A stretch of 64,000 bases of DNA from assembly GCF_014281965.1 (NCBI RefSeq), contig NZ_JACFTB010000004.1, positions 62,001 to 126,000 of the forward strand, given 5' to 3'. The notes under the pieces were generated by a model that had not been told where the DNA came from, searched no databases, and worked only from the letters and a program-made list of their open reading frames with translations. Position 1 is the first letter of the stretch. Each line of letters starts with the position of its first letter. The position numbers were made by a program, and so were the translations under genes. The stretch comes from Rhodococcus sp. BP22. GTDB lineage: Bacteria; Actinomycetota; Actinomycetes; Mycobacteriales; Mycobacteriaceae. This document shows, one piece after another, positions 8,312-19,024 of this stretch.

Positions 8312-9592
8312 ATGGCACGCATCGGTGACGGCGGCGATCTGTTGAAGTGCTCCTTCTGCGGTAAGAGCCAGAAGCAGGTGAAGAAGCTCATCGCAGGGCC
8401 TGGGGTGTACATCTGCGACGAGTGCATCGACCTGTGCAACGAGATCATCGAGGAAGAGCTCGCGGAGTCGAGCGAGGTCAAACTCGACGATCTGCCGAAG
8501 CCAGCCGAGATTCGGGACTTTCTCGAGAACTACGTGATCGGTCAGGACACTGCCAAGCGCACGCTGGCCGTGGCCGTCTACAACCACTACAAGCGCATCC
8601 AGGCCGGGGACAAAACCCGCGATTCGCGGGGTGAGACCGTCGAATTGGCCAAGTCCAATATCTTGATGCTCGGACCCACCGGATGCGGCAAGACCTACTT
8701 GGCGCAGACACTCGCGAAGATGCTCAACGTGCCGTTCGCAATAGCGGACGCCACAGCCCTGACCGAGGCCGGCTATGTGGGTGAGGATGTCGAGAACATC
8801 CTCCTCAAGCTGATTCAGGCTGCAGATTACGATGTGAAGCGAGCCGAGACCGGCATCATCTATATCGACGAGGTCGACAAGATCGCGCGCAAGAGCGAGA
8901 ATCCGTCGATCACTCGTGATGTGTCCGGTGAGGGTGTGCAGCAGGCGCTCCTGAAGATCCTCGAAGGAACCCAGGCGAGTGTGCCTCCGCAGGGTGGTCG
9001 CAAGCATCCACACCAGGAATTCATTCAGATCGACACGACCAACGTGTTGTTCATCGTTGCCGGTGCTTTCGCAGGCCTCGAGAAGATCGTCTCGGACCGG
9101 ATCGGTAAGCGTGGTCTCGGATTCGGTGCCGAGGTTCGGTCGAAGGCCGAACTCGACACCCAAGACAACTTTGCCGAGGTCATGCCGGAGGACCTGATCA
9201 AGTTCGGCTTGATCCCCGAATTCATCGGGCGTCTCCCGGTTGTCGCCTCGGTGACCAATCTGGACAAGGAATCTCTCGTCACCATCCTGTCTGAGCCGAA
9301 GAATGCGCTGGTCAAGCAGTACAGCCGGCTATTCGAGATGGACAACGTCGAGTTGGAGTTCACACAGGACGCACTCGAAGCTATTGCTGATCAGGCAATC
9401 CTGAGAGGGACAGGAGCCCGTGGATTGCGCGCCATTCTCGAAGAGGTGCTCAACCCAGTGATGTTCGACATTCCGAGCCGCGACGACGTCGCAAAGGTCG
9501 TCGTGACTTCGGAGACCGTCAACGACAATGTGTTGCCTACAATCGTTCCACGCAAGCCGGAGCGCCCTGAGCGCCGCGAAAAGTCCGCATAG
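8312..9592 (+). CDS. clpX: ClpX, ATP-dependent Clp protease ATP-binding subunit
   Basis: 426-residue AAA+ unfoldase, the length of M. tuberculosis ClpX. The N-terminal zinc-binding dimerisation domain has C13, C16, C35 and C38; Walker A is GPTGCGKT at 121-128; Walker B is IIYIDEVDK; the ClpP-docking loop reads GLGFGAEV. It recognises and unfolds substrates and feeds them to ClpP1P2. The ATG at 8312 is fixed by homology and by AAGTAGGA upstream; the frame is open further upstream without family similarity. Confidence 0.97.
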   Translation: MARIGDGGDLLKCSFCGKSQKQVKKLIAGPGVYICDECIDLCNEIIEEELAESSEVKLDDLPKPAEIRDFLENYVIGQDTAKRTLAVAVYNHYKRIQAGDKTRDSRGETVELAKSNILMLGPTGCGKTYLAQTLAKMLNVPFAIADATALTEAGYVGEDVENILLKLIQAADYDVKRAETGIIYIDEVDKIARKSENPSITRDVSGEGVQQALLKILEGTQASVPPQGGRKHPHQEFIQIDTTNVLFIVAGAFAGLEKIVSDRIGKRGLGFGAEVRSKAELDTQDNFAEVMPEDLIKFGLIPEFIGRLPVVASVTNLDKESLVTILSEPKNALVKQYSRLFEMDNVELEFTQDALEAIADQAILRGTGARGLRAILEEVLNPVMFDIPSRDDVAKVVVTSETVNDNVLPTIVPRKPERPERREKSA

Positions 9593-9607
9593 TTCGTACA
9601 TGCACGA

Positions 9608-9642
9608 AGTCGAGCCCCGATCACATAGATCGGGGCTCGACT
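9608..9642. terminator. Bidirectional hairpin between convergent clpX and fdhD
   Basis: Fifteen-base-pair perfect stem (AGTCGAGCCCCGATC / GATCGGGGCTCGACT) with a five-base loop, between the ends of two convergent genes. Confidence 0.8.
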
Positions 9643-9667
9643 CGTCTTCAACTCGGCCAGTGGAAAT

Positions 9668-10492
9668 TCAACGCAGGATGCGCTCGGTATGGGAGTACAG
9701 ATTCATGCTCTCGCCGCGAAGGAATCCAACGACGGTCAGCCCGGATTCTTCCGCGAGATCGACAGCGAGCGAAGAAGGCGCCGACACTGCAGCAAGAATC
9801 GGGACGCCGGCCATGACTGCCTTCTGCGCCAATTCGAACGACGCCCGAGCGCTCACCATCAAGATGTGGCCCCGCAGCGGTATCAGTCCTTCACCGATCG
9901 CCCATCCGAGTACTTTGTCGACGGCATTGTGCCGACCCACGTCCTCACGAACAACGAGGACCCGGCCGTCGCTGTCGCACAATGCTGCGCCGTGCAGGCC
10001 ACCAGTGGTGTCGAAGATCTTCTGAGCTCGACGCAAACTGTCGGGCAGGAGCGCCAACACCTCGGACTCGACGCGAACGGCATCGTCGACAGGGGAGTAC
10101 TTGGTCTTCGAACGGACGGCGTCGAGTGAGCCTTTTCCGCACACACCGCACGAAGAAGTCGTGTAGAAATTTCTTTCCACACCAGGGGCAGGCGGTGCGA
10201 CGCCCTCTGCCAGTTCGATGTCGAGCACGTTGTACGTGTTCTGTCCGGTGTCGTCGACGCCGTCGCAGTAACGCGCGACCCGGATGTCGTCACGGCTGCT
10301 GATGACACCTTCCGTCAGCAGGAAACCATGAACGAGGTCCACGTCATGCCCGGGCGTTCGCATGGTGACGGCCAGTGCGGCGCCGTTCACACGGATCTCC
10401 AAGGGCTCCTCTACGACGAGGGTGTCCGGGCGAGAGGTCTCGACCCGACCTCGCAGTCGAACCACCGGCCTGCGGGTAGTGATGCGTCCCAT
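9668..10492 (-). CDS. fdhD: Formate dehydrogenase accessory sulfurtransferase FdhD
   Basis: 274-residue FdhD, which transfers sulfur from a cysteine desulfurase to the molybdenum cofactor of formate dehydrogenase. The essential CxxC motif is present (C115, C118, in SSCGVCGKGS). The N-terminal VEEPLEIRVNG and the C-terminal RASFELAQKAVMAGVP are family signatures. No formate dehydrogenase gene lies in the window, so its client is encoded elsewhere. The start has no strong ribosome binding site. Confidence 0.93.
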   Translation of the reverse strand: MGRITTRRPVVRLRGRVETSRPDTLVVEEPLEIRVNGAALAVTMRTPGHDVDLVHGFLLTEGVISSRDDIRVARYCDGVDDTGQNTYNVLDIELAEGVAPPAPGVERNFYTTSSCGVCGKGSLDAVRSKTKYSPVDDAVRVESEVLALLPDSLRRAQKIFDTTGGLHGAALCDSDGRVLVVREDVGRHNAVDKVLGWAIGEGLIPLRGHILMVSARASFELAQKAVMAGVPILAAVSAPSSLAVDLAEESGLTVVGFLRGESMNLYSHTERILR

Positions 10493-10557
10493 CGGTCAAG
10501 CACTTTTCGTGAGATGGTTCATTCCTCGATTGTGCCCTCCCGGCGGCGGACCTCGGT

Positions 10558-12690
10558 CTACCCCCGTCTGAGCGCGGCTACCAGCGCCAGCATTCGTGGA
10601 TGATCGACGAGGTCGTCGACCCAGACGGCCTTGCCGTTGTGGTCGGCCAGTGGAACGCGCCAATTCTCGTACTGAGTCTCGTCGGTGCCGGGCTGGTTCT
10701 GAATTCTGTTCTCGCCCACTGCATCGACGAGGGCGACTCCCAGCAGGAGCGAAGGGGTCCGGACGATAAGCCGATACAACGCTTCGATCGACTCTTGCTC
10801 GGAGGCACCTGCGGCGAGCAACCCTCGCTCACGGGCGAGATCGAGCACTGCCTCCCGGCTTGCGGTGTCCTGCTCGATCTCGGCGTCGAGATCTCGTTCG
10901 AGCAGTCCCAGCCGATCACGGAGCGCGATATGTTCGCCTCTGAGATACCCGAGGGTGGGTGGGAGATCATGCGTGGTGACCGACGTCAGGCACAACGCGC
11001 GGTAATTCTCCGGAGCAATCGGTGCGCCATGGTCGTTCTCGAACCACAGAATCGAGGTACCGAAGAGTCCGCGTTGCCCCAGATACTCCTGCACACGTGG
11101 TTCGAACACCCCTAAGTCCTCGCCGACGACCACAGCGCCGGCACGCTCGGCCTCGAGCACGAGGATTCCGATCAAAGCCTCGTAGTCGTAGTGGACGTAT
11201 GCCCCTTCGCCTGGGGTTTTCGAGCCCTCGGGAATCCACCAGAGTCGGAAGAGCCCGAGAATGTGGTCGACGCGTACGCCGCCGGCATGACGAAGCACCG
11301 TTCTCAGCATGTCGCGATATGGCGCATATCCCAGTTCGCGGAGTCTGTCGGGGTTCCACGGCGGCTGGTTCCAGTTCTGGCCTTGCTGATTGAAGTTGTC
11401 AGGTGGCGCCCCGACGGTGACGCCGGTGGTCAGCGCATCTCCCAAAGTCCAGGCGTCGGCTCCCTGTCGATGTACCCCGACGGCCAGATCGTGCATGATC
11501 CCGATGTCCATACCGGACGCAACGGCGACGCGCTGCGCGCGGCCGAGTTGTTCGTCGCAGATCCACTGCAGCCATTTGTGGAAGTCGATACGTTCGGCGA
11601 GTTTCCTGCGCTGATCGGTAGCGAAGTCGGTGTGCGGATGCGCCGCCGTGCTCGACCAGACAGGGGAATCGGGCCGATAATTCTCAGCCAAGGCGCACCA
11701 CAGGGCGAAGTCGTCGAGACCCTGTCCTTCCCGCGCGAGGAACGCCTCGAAGTCGTTCTTCCGTGCCGCGGAACGCTCGACGCGGTGAATACGCTTCAAG
11801 GCACGAAGTTTCGCGCGGAAGGATGGATCGCGGTCGATGCTGCGGGTGCGCTTGTTCGCCTTGACGAAACTGCGGGCCGACTCGCGAACCTTGGCGTACT
11901 GATCACGGCTCAGGTACGCAGTTTCCGCAATGTCCTCTACCCGGATGTACATGGGATCGAAGAAGCGCCTCGTCGTCGGGAGATAGGGGGATGCCTCCAC
12001 CGGTGGGGCGGGACGCTGGGCATGCATCGGGTTGACAAGGAGATAGTCGAACCCATGGGTTCCACCTGCTACGGCAGCCAGATCGGCGAGGTCGGCATAG
12101 TCACCGACGCCCCAGGAGCGGTTCGAGCGAATGGAGTACAACTGCGTCAGCAGACCCGTTCGCTGTGTGCCTGTCAACGAATCGTTGGTCGAGAGTCTCT
12201 TCGGAGTCACCGCAATCGGGCACTGCGCCGTCGTTGCATGTTCGGAATCAGGCGTACTCACCGCAGTCAGCGTGTGCCAGCCGAGAGCAATGTCGCCGGG
12301 AATCTCGAAAGTGGCGCGGCCGACTAGGGCACCGTCGATCTCGCGTGGTTCGACCCAGATCTGGATCTGCTGCAGCGGAACCAGATCTCCGGTTTCCGTC
12401 GTGATCGTTACGGTGACGGGATCGCCATGGGGCACATGAATTTCCACGTGTTGCGGCTCACCGAAGATCGTCACGACGACCGGTGGGACCATGCGGCGCC
12501 ACGGTGCCTCGTCGAGATCGACGAGGGACTGGGCAACGTCCGCCTCGTTCTCGGCGGCTATGCCTCGTGCTCGGAGTATCTGCTGCAGCGTCTGCTCGGA
12601 TACATCGTGCTCGGTCTGATCCCAGCCTCGATAGGAAGTCGAGATGCCGGATCTTTCGGCGAGTTCGGCCAACTGCGCTGTGTAGTCCAC
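10558..12690 (-). CDS. malQ: 4-alpha-glucanotransferase (amylomaltase, GH77)
   Basis: Glycoside hydrolase family 77 enzyme of about 710 residues that transfers alpha-1,4-glucan segments in maltodextrin and glycogen metabolism. GH77 regions visible include LLVNPMHAQ, GASPYLPTTR-like EASPYLPTTRRFF, GVRVDHILGLFRLWWIP (catalytic aspartate in RVDH), VVGEDLGVFEP (acid/base glutamate) and TTHDLPPTLG. The GTG at 12690 aligns with the M. tuberculosis MalQ N-terminus; the frame stays open to ATG 12756, an alternative start. It is divergent from the rsbW-sigF pair. Confidence 0.92.
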   Translation of the reverse strand: MDYTAQLAELAERSGISTSYRGWDQTEHDVSEQTLQQILRARGIAAENEADVAQSLVDLDEAPWRRMVPPVVVTIFGEPQHVEIHVPHGDPVTVTITTETGDLVPLQQIQIWVEPREIDGALVGRATFEIPGDIALGWHTLTAVSTPDSEHATTAQCPIAVTPKRLSTNDSLTGTQRTGLLTQLYSIRSNRSWGVGDYADLADLAAVAGGTHGFDYLLVNPMHAQRPAPPVEASPYLPTTRRFFDPMYIRVEDIAETAYLSRDQYAKVRESARSFVKANKRTRSIDRDPSFRAKLRALKRIHRVERSAARKNDFEAFLAREGQGLDDFALWCALAENYRPDSPVWSSTAAHPHTDFATDQRRKLAERIDFHKWLQWICDEQLGRAQRVAVASGMDIGIMHDLAVGVHRQGADAWTLGDALTTGVTVGAPPDNFNQQGQNWNQPPWNPDRLRELGYAPYRDMLRTVLRHAGGVRVDHILGLFRLWWIPEGSKTPGEGAYVHYDYEALIGILVLEAERAGAVVVGEDLGVFEPRVQEYLGQRGLFGTSILWFENDHGAPIAPENYRALCLTSVTTHDLPPTLGYLRGEHIALRDRLGLLERDLDAEIEQDTASREAVLDLARERGLLAAGASEQESIEALYRLIVRTPSLLLGVALVDAVGENRIQNQPGTDETQYENWRVPLADHNGKAVWVDDLVDHPRMLALVAALRRG

Positions 12691-12871
12691 AGCTTGATCG
12701 TGCCAGTATCGACAGCTCACGTCATCTGCTGACACCGCAACCGCCGCTCGACGCATGAGACGGAGCGCCGACCCGGTGCGCCCCGCCGTCGGGTTGGTCG
12801 TCGTTCAGCGTCCAGGTCTGTGTCGCCGTGGTCCCGAAATCGACCGGCGTGGGAAATGAAGCAACTCGCAA

Positions 12872-12897
12872 GGATTGAACTCGGAGGACCCGGGTAC
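12872..12897 (+). promoter_or_regulatory. SigF-type promoter candidate for rsbW-sigF
   Basis: GGATTG (12872-12877) and GGGTAC (12892-12897), 14 bases apart, resemble the SigF/SigB-family pattern GGTTT-N14-17-GGGTAT/C. It lies 88 bases upstream of the rsbW-like start, as expected for autoregulation of such operons. Confidence 0.35.
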
Positions 12898-12984
12898 TCT
12901 GACTCCGGCCGATGCAGTTGCGTTCCTAAGGGGCCACATGACTTCGACCGACACAAACTTTTGGACGACTGATAGGGAGAGCGG

Positions 12985-13407
12985 ATGACTGGCGTCGGCA
13001 AGATCGAAGAGCTGGAGCGAAACTCTGGCGCGCCGGTCGAGCTGCGCGTAGTCGCGGACGCCGAGCAATTGCCGGTAGTACGTGCGGTTGCCGAAACGCT
13101 TGCGGTCCTTGGTGATTTCACCCTCGACGACATCGCCGACATCAAGTTGGTAGTCGACGAGGTGTGCTCGGAACTGATCGCTGGGGCGCTACCCGGTGCA
13201 GAGCTCACCTGTGCATTCACCGTGAGTGACGTCGGCATTCGGATTTCTTCGAGTTCGGTCCTGGTTGCCGATCAGGTGCCGAAGTCCGATAGTTTCGGCT
13301 GGCACGTTCTACAGACATTGACCGATTCGATCGCGATGAGCGAGCAGTCCACACCAGATGGAACGTCCGTGTCGGTGGACGTGGTCAAGCGGAGGAGCAA
13401 CACCTAG
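12985..13407 (+). CDS. Anti-sigma factor, RsbW/UsfX-like (degenerate GHKL ATPase fold)
   Basis: 140-residue protein directly upstream of a SigF-family sigma gene. The N-box helix is recognisable as IKLVVDEVCSELIAG, but the G1 (DxGxG) and G2 glycine-rich motifs of active GHKL kinases are not visible; the corresponding region reads SDSFGWHVLQTLTD. This resembles mycobacterial UsfX. The inferred role is to hold the sigma factor inactive until an anti-anti-sigma factor, not encoded here, releases it. The gene overlaps sigF by one base (TAG/GTG), implying translational coupling. Confidence 0.82.
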   Translation: MTGVGKIEELERNSGAPVELRVVADAEQLPVVRAVAETLAVLGDFTLDDIADIKLVVDEVCSELIAGALPGAELTCAFTVSDVGIRISSSSVLVADQVPKSDSFGWHVLQTLTDSIAMSEQSTPDGTSVSVDVVKRRSNT

Positions 13408-14192
13408 TGCCTGCGCCGTACGAAAAGACCGCGCGGCGTCAGTCCGACGACTACAGCGAAGTAGTCCCACTCATCCAAGAGATGCAGTTGTTGGACAAGG
13501 ACTCACCGCAGCGGCAGGTTCTTCGTGACCGCATCATCACTCGGTGCCTTCCTCTCGCGGAGCACATTGCGCGACGCTTCGGTGGCCGCGGAGAAGCTCA
13601 CGAAGATCTACTCCAGGTCGCCAGGCTCGGTCTCGTCAATGCCGTCGACCGGTTCGACATCGAACGCGGATCCGACTTCGTTTCCTTCGCGGTCCCGACC
13701 ATCATGGGTGAGGCGCGTCGGTATTTCCGAGACGCTGGTTGGTCGGTCCGTGTCCCGCGGCGGATGAAAGAGCTCAACTCCATGATCTCCGGCGCGGTGG
13801 GTTCGCTGTCTCAGAAGCTGGGCCGCGCGCCGACGGCGAGTGAGATAGCGGCGGAGTTGGGCATCGATGTCAAGGAAGCGTCGCAGGCTCTGCTTGCTCG
13901 CAGCGCTTATCAGACGGTGTCGGTCGACTCGGTAGTGAGCGAGGATCGCTTGCCGCTGATGGATACCCTCGGTGACTACGACCCCGAACTCGAGAAGATG
14001 GAAAGCTACCTCACCGTGCGACCGGCGCTCGAGAAGTTGCCTGAACGTGAGCGGCAGATCGTCGTTCTGCGATTCTTCGGTTCGATGACGCAGACACAGA
14101 TTGCCGACCGCATGGGCATTTCGCAGATGCACGTGTCGAGAATCCTGTCGAGAACTCTGACCCAACTGCGAGAGGAACTCGGGCCGAGCTGA
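13407..14192 (+). CDS. sigF: RNA polymerase sigma factor, SigF/SigB/SigG family
   Basis: 261-residue group 3 sigma factor. Region 2 (LPLAEHIARRFGGRGE ... DLLQVARLGLVNAVDRF) binds core polymerase and the -10 element, region 3 follows at about 120-175, and region 4 ends in an HTH (TQTQIADRMGISQMHVSR). It probably directs a general or envelope stress regulon and is controlled by the overlapping anti-sigma gene. The GTG start shares a base with the rsbW stop. SigF is the best name by context; orthology to M. tuberculosis SigF is not proven. Confidence 0.9.
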   Translation: MPAPYEKTARRQSDDYSEVVPLIQEMQLLDKDSPQRQVLRDRIITRCLPLAEHIARRFGGRGEAHEDLLQVARLGLVNAVDRFDIERGSDFVSFAVPTIMGEARRYFRDAGWSVRVPRRMKELNSMISGAVGSLSQKLGRAPTASEIAAELGIDVKEASQALLARSAYQTVSVDSVVSEDRLPLMDTLGDYDPELEKMESYLTVRPALEKLPERERQIVVLRFFGSMTQTQIADRMGISQMHVSRILSRTLTQLREELGPS

Positions 14193-14254
14193 TCTCGAAC
14201 CGGCTCCGCGCCGTAACATCGGGCGACAATGTCTTCAGCCCGAGGAGTGCCCAG

Positions 14255-16249
14255 GTGCCACCCGCAGTAACCACAGTGTTCGACGACCTGGATCGATACG
14301 TGGCGGTGCCGCGGGCGTCGGATATGGCGATGTCCGTGGACGGATCGAGAGTCGTCGTCGTGGTTTCTCGGCTCGACGCCGGCAAGGCGACCTATGTCGG
14401 TGCTCTCTGGGAAGTCGACGTCGAAGGTTCGGCACCCGCCCGCCGCTTGACGTGGAGTGAACACGGCGAAAGCGGTCCCGCTTTCACCGCTGACGGGGAC
14501 CTCTACTTTCTGCGTCGATCGTCACAGGACGACGAGTCGGCAGCGGTGTGGTGCTTGCCTGCTGGTGTCGGTGAGGCCCACGTTGTCTCGAAGCGAGGCG
14601 CCGGCTATTCCGGGCTGAAAACTGCGACCCATTCTCCACGTTTCGTGGCGATGTCCGATGTCATGCCCTCTGGCGTGACCGAAGAGGTGGACGAGCGGCT
14701 TCGTCTGCTGCGTAAGGACAAGAAGGTCGGCGCAATTCTGCATACCGGCTACCCCGTTCGTCATTGGGATCACGACCTCGGACCGGCGACCCCTCATCTC
14801 TATGTCGGTGACGGTGATGGCGACGCCCGTCGGGTCACCGCGAACGCCGAAGGAGCCCTTCACGAAGCGTCCTACAGCATCAGCGCCGACGGTTCGTTCG
14901 TCGTCTCGACCTGGACGATTCGAGGCGCCCTGGCAACCTCGCGCACTGTGCTGGTCCGAGTCGACCTCGACACCGGAACGCGCACCACGATCGTCGACGA
15001 CGACGGTGCCGATCTCGGCTCGCCGTCGATCTCACCGGACGGTTCACGAGTGGCCTTCATCCGTGAATCGTTGTCGACGCCCGAACAGGCGCCTCGAATG
15101 ACATTGCAACAGTACGTGTTCGAAGATCGAACGGTGTCCGATCTGGCTCCTGAATGGGATCGGTGGCCGTCGAATCCGGTGTGGTTGTCCGACGGCACCG
15201 GAGTGTTGGTGGTCGCCGACGACCGCGGTCGTGCCCCGGTATTCCTGGTGCGCGACGGCGTGGCCAACCCGGTGACCGCTACCGATTCCGCGTACAGCCA
15301 CCTCCACGTGGCGTCGAGCGGGGTGGTCTTCGCATTGGAGGCGTCGTACCGGCAACCCCTGCATCCGGTTCGGATCGACATCGAGTCGGGTGTCGTGCAT
15401 CCGTTGGCACTCGCGGAGCCGTTACCGGCGCTGCCTGGGACACTGACCGAGGTCGAGACCGTGAGCGAGGACGGCCGGCAAGTTCGAGCGTGGCTTGCCC
15501 TACCGGCCGATGCGTCGGAGACGGCACAGGCACCTCTTCTGCTCTGGGTGCACGGTGGTCCGCTGTCTTCGTGGAACACGTGGTCGTGGCGTTGGAATCC
15601 CTGGGTGATGGTCGCGCGGGGGTATGCGGTGTTGTTGCCGGACCCAGCGCTGTCCACCGGCTACGGCCAGAGTTTCGTAGATCGTGGCTGGGGGCGGTGG
15701 GGCAAGGAACCGTTCACCGATCTGATGGCCGTGACCGATGCTGCTGTCGCGCTCGAAGAGGTCGACGGCACACGCACGGCAGCGATGGGCGGATCGTTCG
15801 GCGGATACATGGCGAATTGGATCGCCGGCCACACCGACCGTTTCGATGCGATCGTCACCCACGCCGGCCTGTGGGCGCTCGATCAGTTCGGCCCCACCAC
15901 CGACGCCGCGTACTACTGGCAGCGCGAGATGTCACCAGAGATGGCCTTCGAGAACTCACCGCATCTGTACGTGGCAGACATCGACACGCCGATGCTGGTC
16001 ATTCACGGAGACAAGGACTATCGCGTACCTATCGGTGAAGGTCTTCGACTGTGGTTCGAGCTGCTCAGTGAATCCGGACTTCCCACCGATGACGAAGGAA
16101 AGACCGACCATCGGCTGCTGTACTTTCCGTCCGAGAATCACTGGGTCCTCGCTCCACAGCACGCCAAGATCTGGTACGAGGTCGTGCTGGCCTTTCTTTC
16201 CGAACACGTACTCGGAATCGAGACGGAGATTCCCGAAATATTGGGGTGA
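14255..16249 (+). CDS. S9 family prolyl oligopeptidase / dipeptidyl-peptidase-like serine peptidase
   Basis: 664-residue peptidase with an N-terminal beta-propeller (repeats such as SPDGSRVAFIRE, residues about 1-400) and a C-terminal alpha/beta hydrolase domain. The catalytic triad can be assigned to S514 (GGSFGGYMANW), D588 (HGDKDYRVP) and H629 (SENHWVL). No signal peptide is seen, so it should be cytosolic. The GTG at 14255 follows GAGGAG by seven bases. It stands alone between sigF and valS. Substrate specificity cannot be read from the sequence. Confidence 0.92.
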   Translation: MPPAVTTVFDDLDRYVAVPRASDMAMSVDGSRVVVVVSRLDAGKATYVGALWEVDVEGSAPARRLTWSEHGESGPAFTADGDLYFLRRSSQDDESAAVWCLPAGVGEAHVVSKRGAGYSGLKTATHSPRFVAMSDVMPSGVTEEVDERLRLLRKDKKVGAILHTGYPVRHWDHDLGPATPHLYVGDGDGDARRVTANAEGALHEASYSISADGSFVVSTWTIRGALATSRTVLVRVDLDTGTRTTIVDDDGADLGSPSISPDGSRVAFIRESLSTPEQAPRMTLQQYVFEDRTVSDLAPEWDRWPSNPVWLSDGTGVLVVADDRGRAPVFLVRDGVANPVTATDSAYSHLHVASSGVVFALEASYRQPLHPVRIDIESGVVHPLALAEPLPALPGTLTEVETVSEDGRQVRAWLALPADASETAQAPLLLWVHGGPLSSWNTWSWRWNPWVMVARGYAVLLPDPALSTGYGQSFVDRGWGRWGKEPFTDLMAVTDAAVALEEVDGTRTAAMGGSFGGYMANWIAGHTDRFDAIVTHAGLWALDQFGPTTDAAYYWQREMSPEMAFENSPHLYVADIDTPMLVIHGDKDYRVPIGEGLRLWFELLSESGLPTDDEGKTDHRLLYFPSENHWVLAPQHAKIWYEVVLAFLSEHVLGIETEIPEILG

Positions 16250-16318
16250 CCGGGCACTGGCGGTGGGGCCGGTAGTGGGCCTGTCGGTATCGAATCGGCT
16301 GACAACTAGAATCGACCG

Positions 16319-19024
16319 GTGACCAGTTCAGTGCCAGAGAACCCAGCCAACCCCGCCGACGCCCAGGACCGCAGCGTGGGTAGCGACCTAACCGGCTTGC
16401 CGAAGAGCTGGGACCCGAGCGAGGTAGAGGCCGAGCTGTATCAGGGCTGGGTCGACGCCGGCTACTTCGAAGCCGACGCCACGAGCGACAAGCCTCCGTA
16501 TTCGATCGTGCTTCCCCCTCCGAACGTGACGGGAAGTCTGCACATGGGTCACGCGCTCGATCACACGTTGATGGACGCGTTGAGCCGTCGTAAGCGCATG
16601 CTCGGATTCGAAGTCCTCTGGCTACCGGGGATGGACCATGCGGGTATCGCGACGCAGACCGTGGTGGAGAAGCAGCTCGCGGCCGAGGGAAAGACCAAAG
16701 AAGACTTCGGCCGGGAACTCTTCATCGACAAGGTGTGGGACTGGAAGCGTGAGTCGGGCGGCACCATCGGCGGCCAGATGCGCCGCATCGGTGACGGCGT
16801 CGACTGGTCTCGCGAGCGCTTCACGATGGACGACGGCCTCTCGAAGGCGGTTCAGACCATCTTCAAGCGCATGTTCGACGACGGCTTGATCTACCGGGCT
16901 GAGCGACTGGTCAACTGGTCGCCCGTGCTGCAGACAGCCATTTCCGATATCGAAGTCAAGTTCGAGGACGTCGAAGGCGAGCTCGTTTCGCTGCGCTACG
17001 GCTCATTGAACGACGACGAGCCCCACGTCATCGTCGCGACCACCCGTGTCGAGACGATGCTCGGCGACACGGCGGTTGCCGTACACCCGGACGACGCCCG
17101 CTACCAGCATCTGCTCGGAACGACCCTCGAGCACCCGTTCACTGGCAGACAGATCCCGATCATCGCCGACGACTACGTCGATCCCGAATTCGGTACGGGC
17201 GCGGTCAAGATCACCCCTGCCCATGATCCCAACGACTTCGAGATGGGTCTGCGGCACAACCTGCCCATGCCCACGATCATGGACAAGGCAGGTCGGATCG
17301 CCGACACCGGAACCGAGTTCGACGGCATGGACAGGTTCGAGGCCCGCGTCAAGGTTCGTGAGGCGCTGGCCGAGCAGGGACGCGTCGTTGCGGAAAAACG
17401 TCCTTACTTGCACAGCGTCGGACACTCCGAACGCAGCGGTGAGTCGATCGAGCCGCGACTGTCGTTGCAGTGGTGGGTCAAGGTAGATGGGCTCGCAGCC
17501 GCCGCAGGCGATGCAATTCGCAACGGCGACACGACTATCCATCCGGCGAGTCAGGAGCCCCGCTGGTTCGCGTGGGTCGACAACATGCACGACTGGTGCA
17601 TTTCGCGTCAGCTGTGGTGGGGTCACCGCATACCTATCTGGTACGGCCCGAACGGTGAGACGGTGTGCCTCGGCGCCGACGAAACGCCGCCCGAGGGTTG
17701 GGTGCAGGATCCCGACGTCCTCGACACGTGGTTCTCGTCCGGGTTGTGGCCGTTCTCCACTATGGGTTGGCCCGATGCGACCGATGAGCTCGCCAAGTTC
17801 TACCCCACCAGCGTGCTGGTCACCGGCTACGACATTCTGTTCTTCTGGGTCGCCCGCATGATGATGTTCGGCACCTACGTCGCATCCGATCCGGCACTGG
17901 GTTCGGGGGAGGCCGGCAGTAAGGTGCCGTTCAAGGACATCTTCCTGCATGGGCTCGTACGTGATCAGTTCGGCAAGAAGATGTCGAAGTCCAGAGGAAA
18001 CGGCATCGATCCACTCGACTGGGTCGACCGCTTCGGGGCAGATGCGTTGCGTTTCACCCTCGCTCGCGGTGCAAACCCGGGTGCTGACCTGTCGGTCGGT
18101 GAGGATCACGCGCAGTCCTCACGAAACTTCGCCAACAAGCTGTTCAATGCGACCAAGTTCGCCCTGATGAACGGCGCTGCGCCCGCACCACTTCCGGCGC
18201 GAGCGGAACTGACGGACGCCGACCGGTGGATTCTCGATCGCCTCGACGAAGTACGCGCCGAGGTCGACGTCGCATTCGAGCGCTACGAGTTCAGCAAAGC
18301 CTGCGAGGGGTTGTACCACTTCGCGTGGGACGAAGTATGCGACTGGTATTTGGAGATCGCCAAAGTGCAGTTCGGCGATCCCGCACAGGCTGATTCGACT
18401 CGCACCGTGCTCGGCAACGTGCTCGATGCGCTGCTGAGGCTCTTGCATCCGGTCATCCCATTCGTCACCGAAACGCTGTGGAAGGTATTGACCGGCGGCG
18501 AGTCGATCGTCATCGCGTCGTGGCCCACCCCTTCCGGAGACGTCGCGGATGTGGTTGCTGCACAGCGTGTTGCAGATATGCAAAAGCTCGTGACCGAGGT
18601 TCGACGCTTCCGTAGCGATCAAGGTCTCAAGCCGTCGCAGAAGGTCGGCGCGAGGCTCGTCGGGATCACCGACGCCGATCTGTCCAATCAGGTTCATGCC
18701 ACTCGTGCTCTTGCACGACTGATCGAACCTGCCGAAAATTTCACCGTTACGGCCTCCGTGGAGGTTCGACTGACGAAGGCGACGGTGACGGTCGAACTCG
18801 ACACTTCGGGAACCGTCGACCTCGTTGCCGAGCGCGCGCGATTGGTCAAGGACCTCGCCGCGTCCGAGAAGGAACTGACACAGACAACGAGCAAACTGAG
18901 CAACGAGGCGTTTCTCGCCAAAGCCCCTGACGCCGTCGTCGACAAGATCAAGAGCCGACAGCAGATCGCAATCGAAGAGATTGCGCGAATAACTGCCCGG
19001 CTGGAAACGGTGGGGCAGTTGTGA
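16319..19024 (+). CDS. valS: Valyl-tRNA synthetase
   Basis: 901-residue class I aminoacyl-tRNA synthetase. The HIGH motif appears as [14 protein letters not shown] (about residues 62-75), the KMSKS motif as [15 protein letters not shown], and the editing domain lies between them ([19 protein letters not shown]). A C-terminal coiled-coil arm typical of ValRS is visible (about residues 830-895). It charges tRNA-Val. Its stop overlaps the folC start by four bases (GTGA), so the two are translationally coupled. Confidence 0.97.
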   Translation: MTSSVPENPANPADAQDRSVGSDLTGLPKSWDPSEVEAELYQGWVDAGYFEADATSDKPPYSIVLPPPNVTGSLHMGHALDHTLMDALSRRKRMLGFEVLWLPGMDHAGIATQTVVEKQLAAEGKTKEDFGRELFIDKVWDWKRESGGTIGGQMRRIGDGVDWSRERFTMDDGLSKAVQTIFKRMFDDGLIYRAERLVNWSPVLQTAISDIEVKFEDVEGELVSLRYGSLNDDEPHVIVATTRVETMLGDTAVAVHPDDARYQHLLGTTLEHPFTGRQIPIIADDYVDPEFGTGAVKITPAHDPNDFEMGLRHNLPMPTIMDKAGRIADTGTEFDGMDRFEARVKVREALAEQGRVVAEKRPYLHSVGHSERSGESIEPRLSLQWWVKVDGLAAAAGDAIRNGDTTIHPASQEPRWFAWVDNMHDWCISRQLWWGHRIPIWYGPNGETVCLGADETPPEGWVQDPDVLDTWFSSGLWPFSTMGWPDATDELAKFYPTSVLVTGYDILFFWVARMMMFGTYVASDPALGSGEAGSKVPFKDIFLHGLVRDQFGKKMSKSRGNGIDPLDWVDRFGADALRFTLARGANPGADLSVGEDHAQSSRNFANKLFNATKFALMNGAAPAPLPARAELTDADRWILDRLDEVRAEVDVAFERYEFSKACEGLYHFAWDEVCDWYLEIAKVQFGDPAQADSTRTVLGNVLDALLRLLHPVIPFVTETLWKVLTGGESIVIASWPTPSGDVADVVAAQRVADMQKLVTEVRRFRSDQGLKPSQKVGARLVGITDADLSNQVHATRALARLIEPAENFTVTASVEVRLTKATVTVELDTSGTVDLVAERARLVKDLAASEKELTQTTSKLSNEAFLAKAPDAVVDKIKSRQQIAIEEIARITARLETVGQL

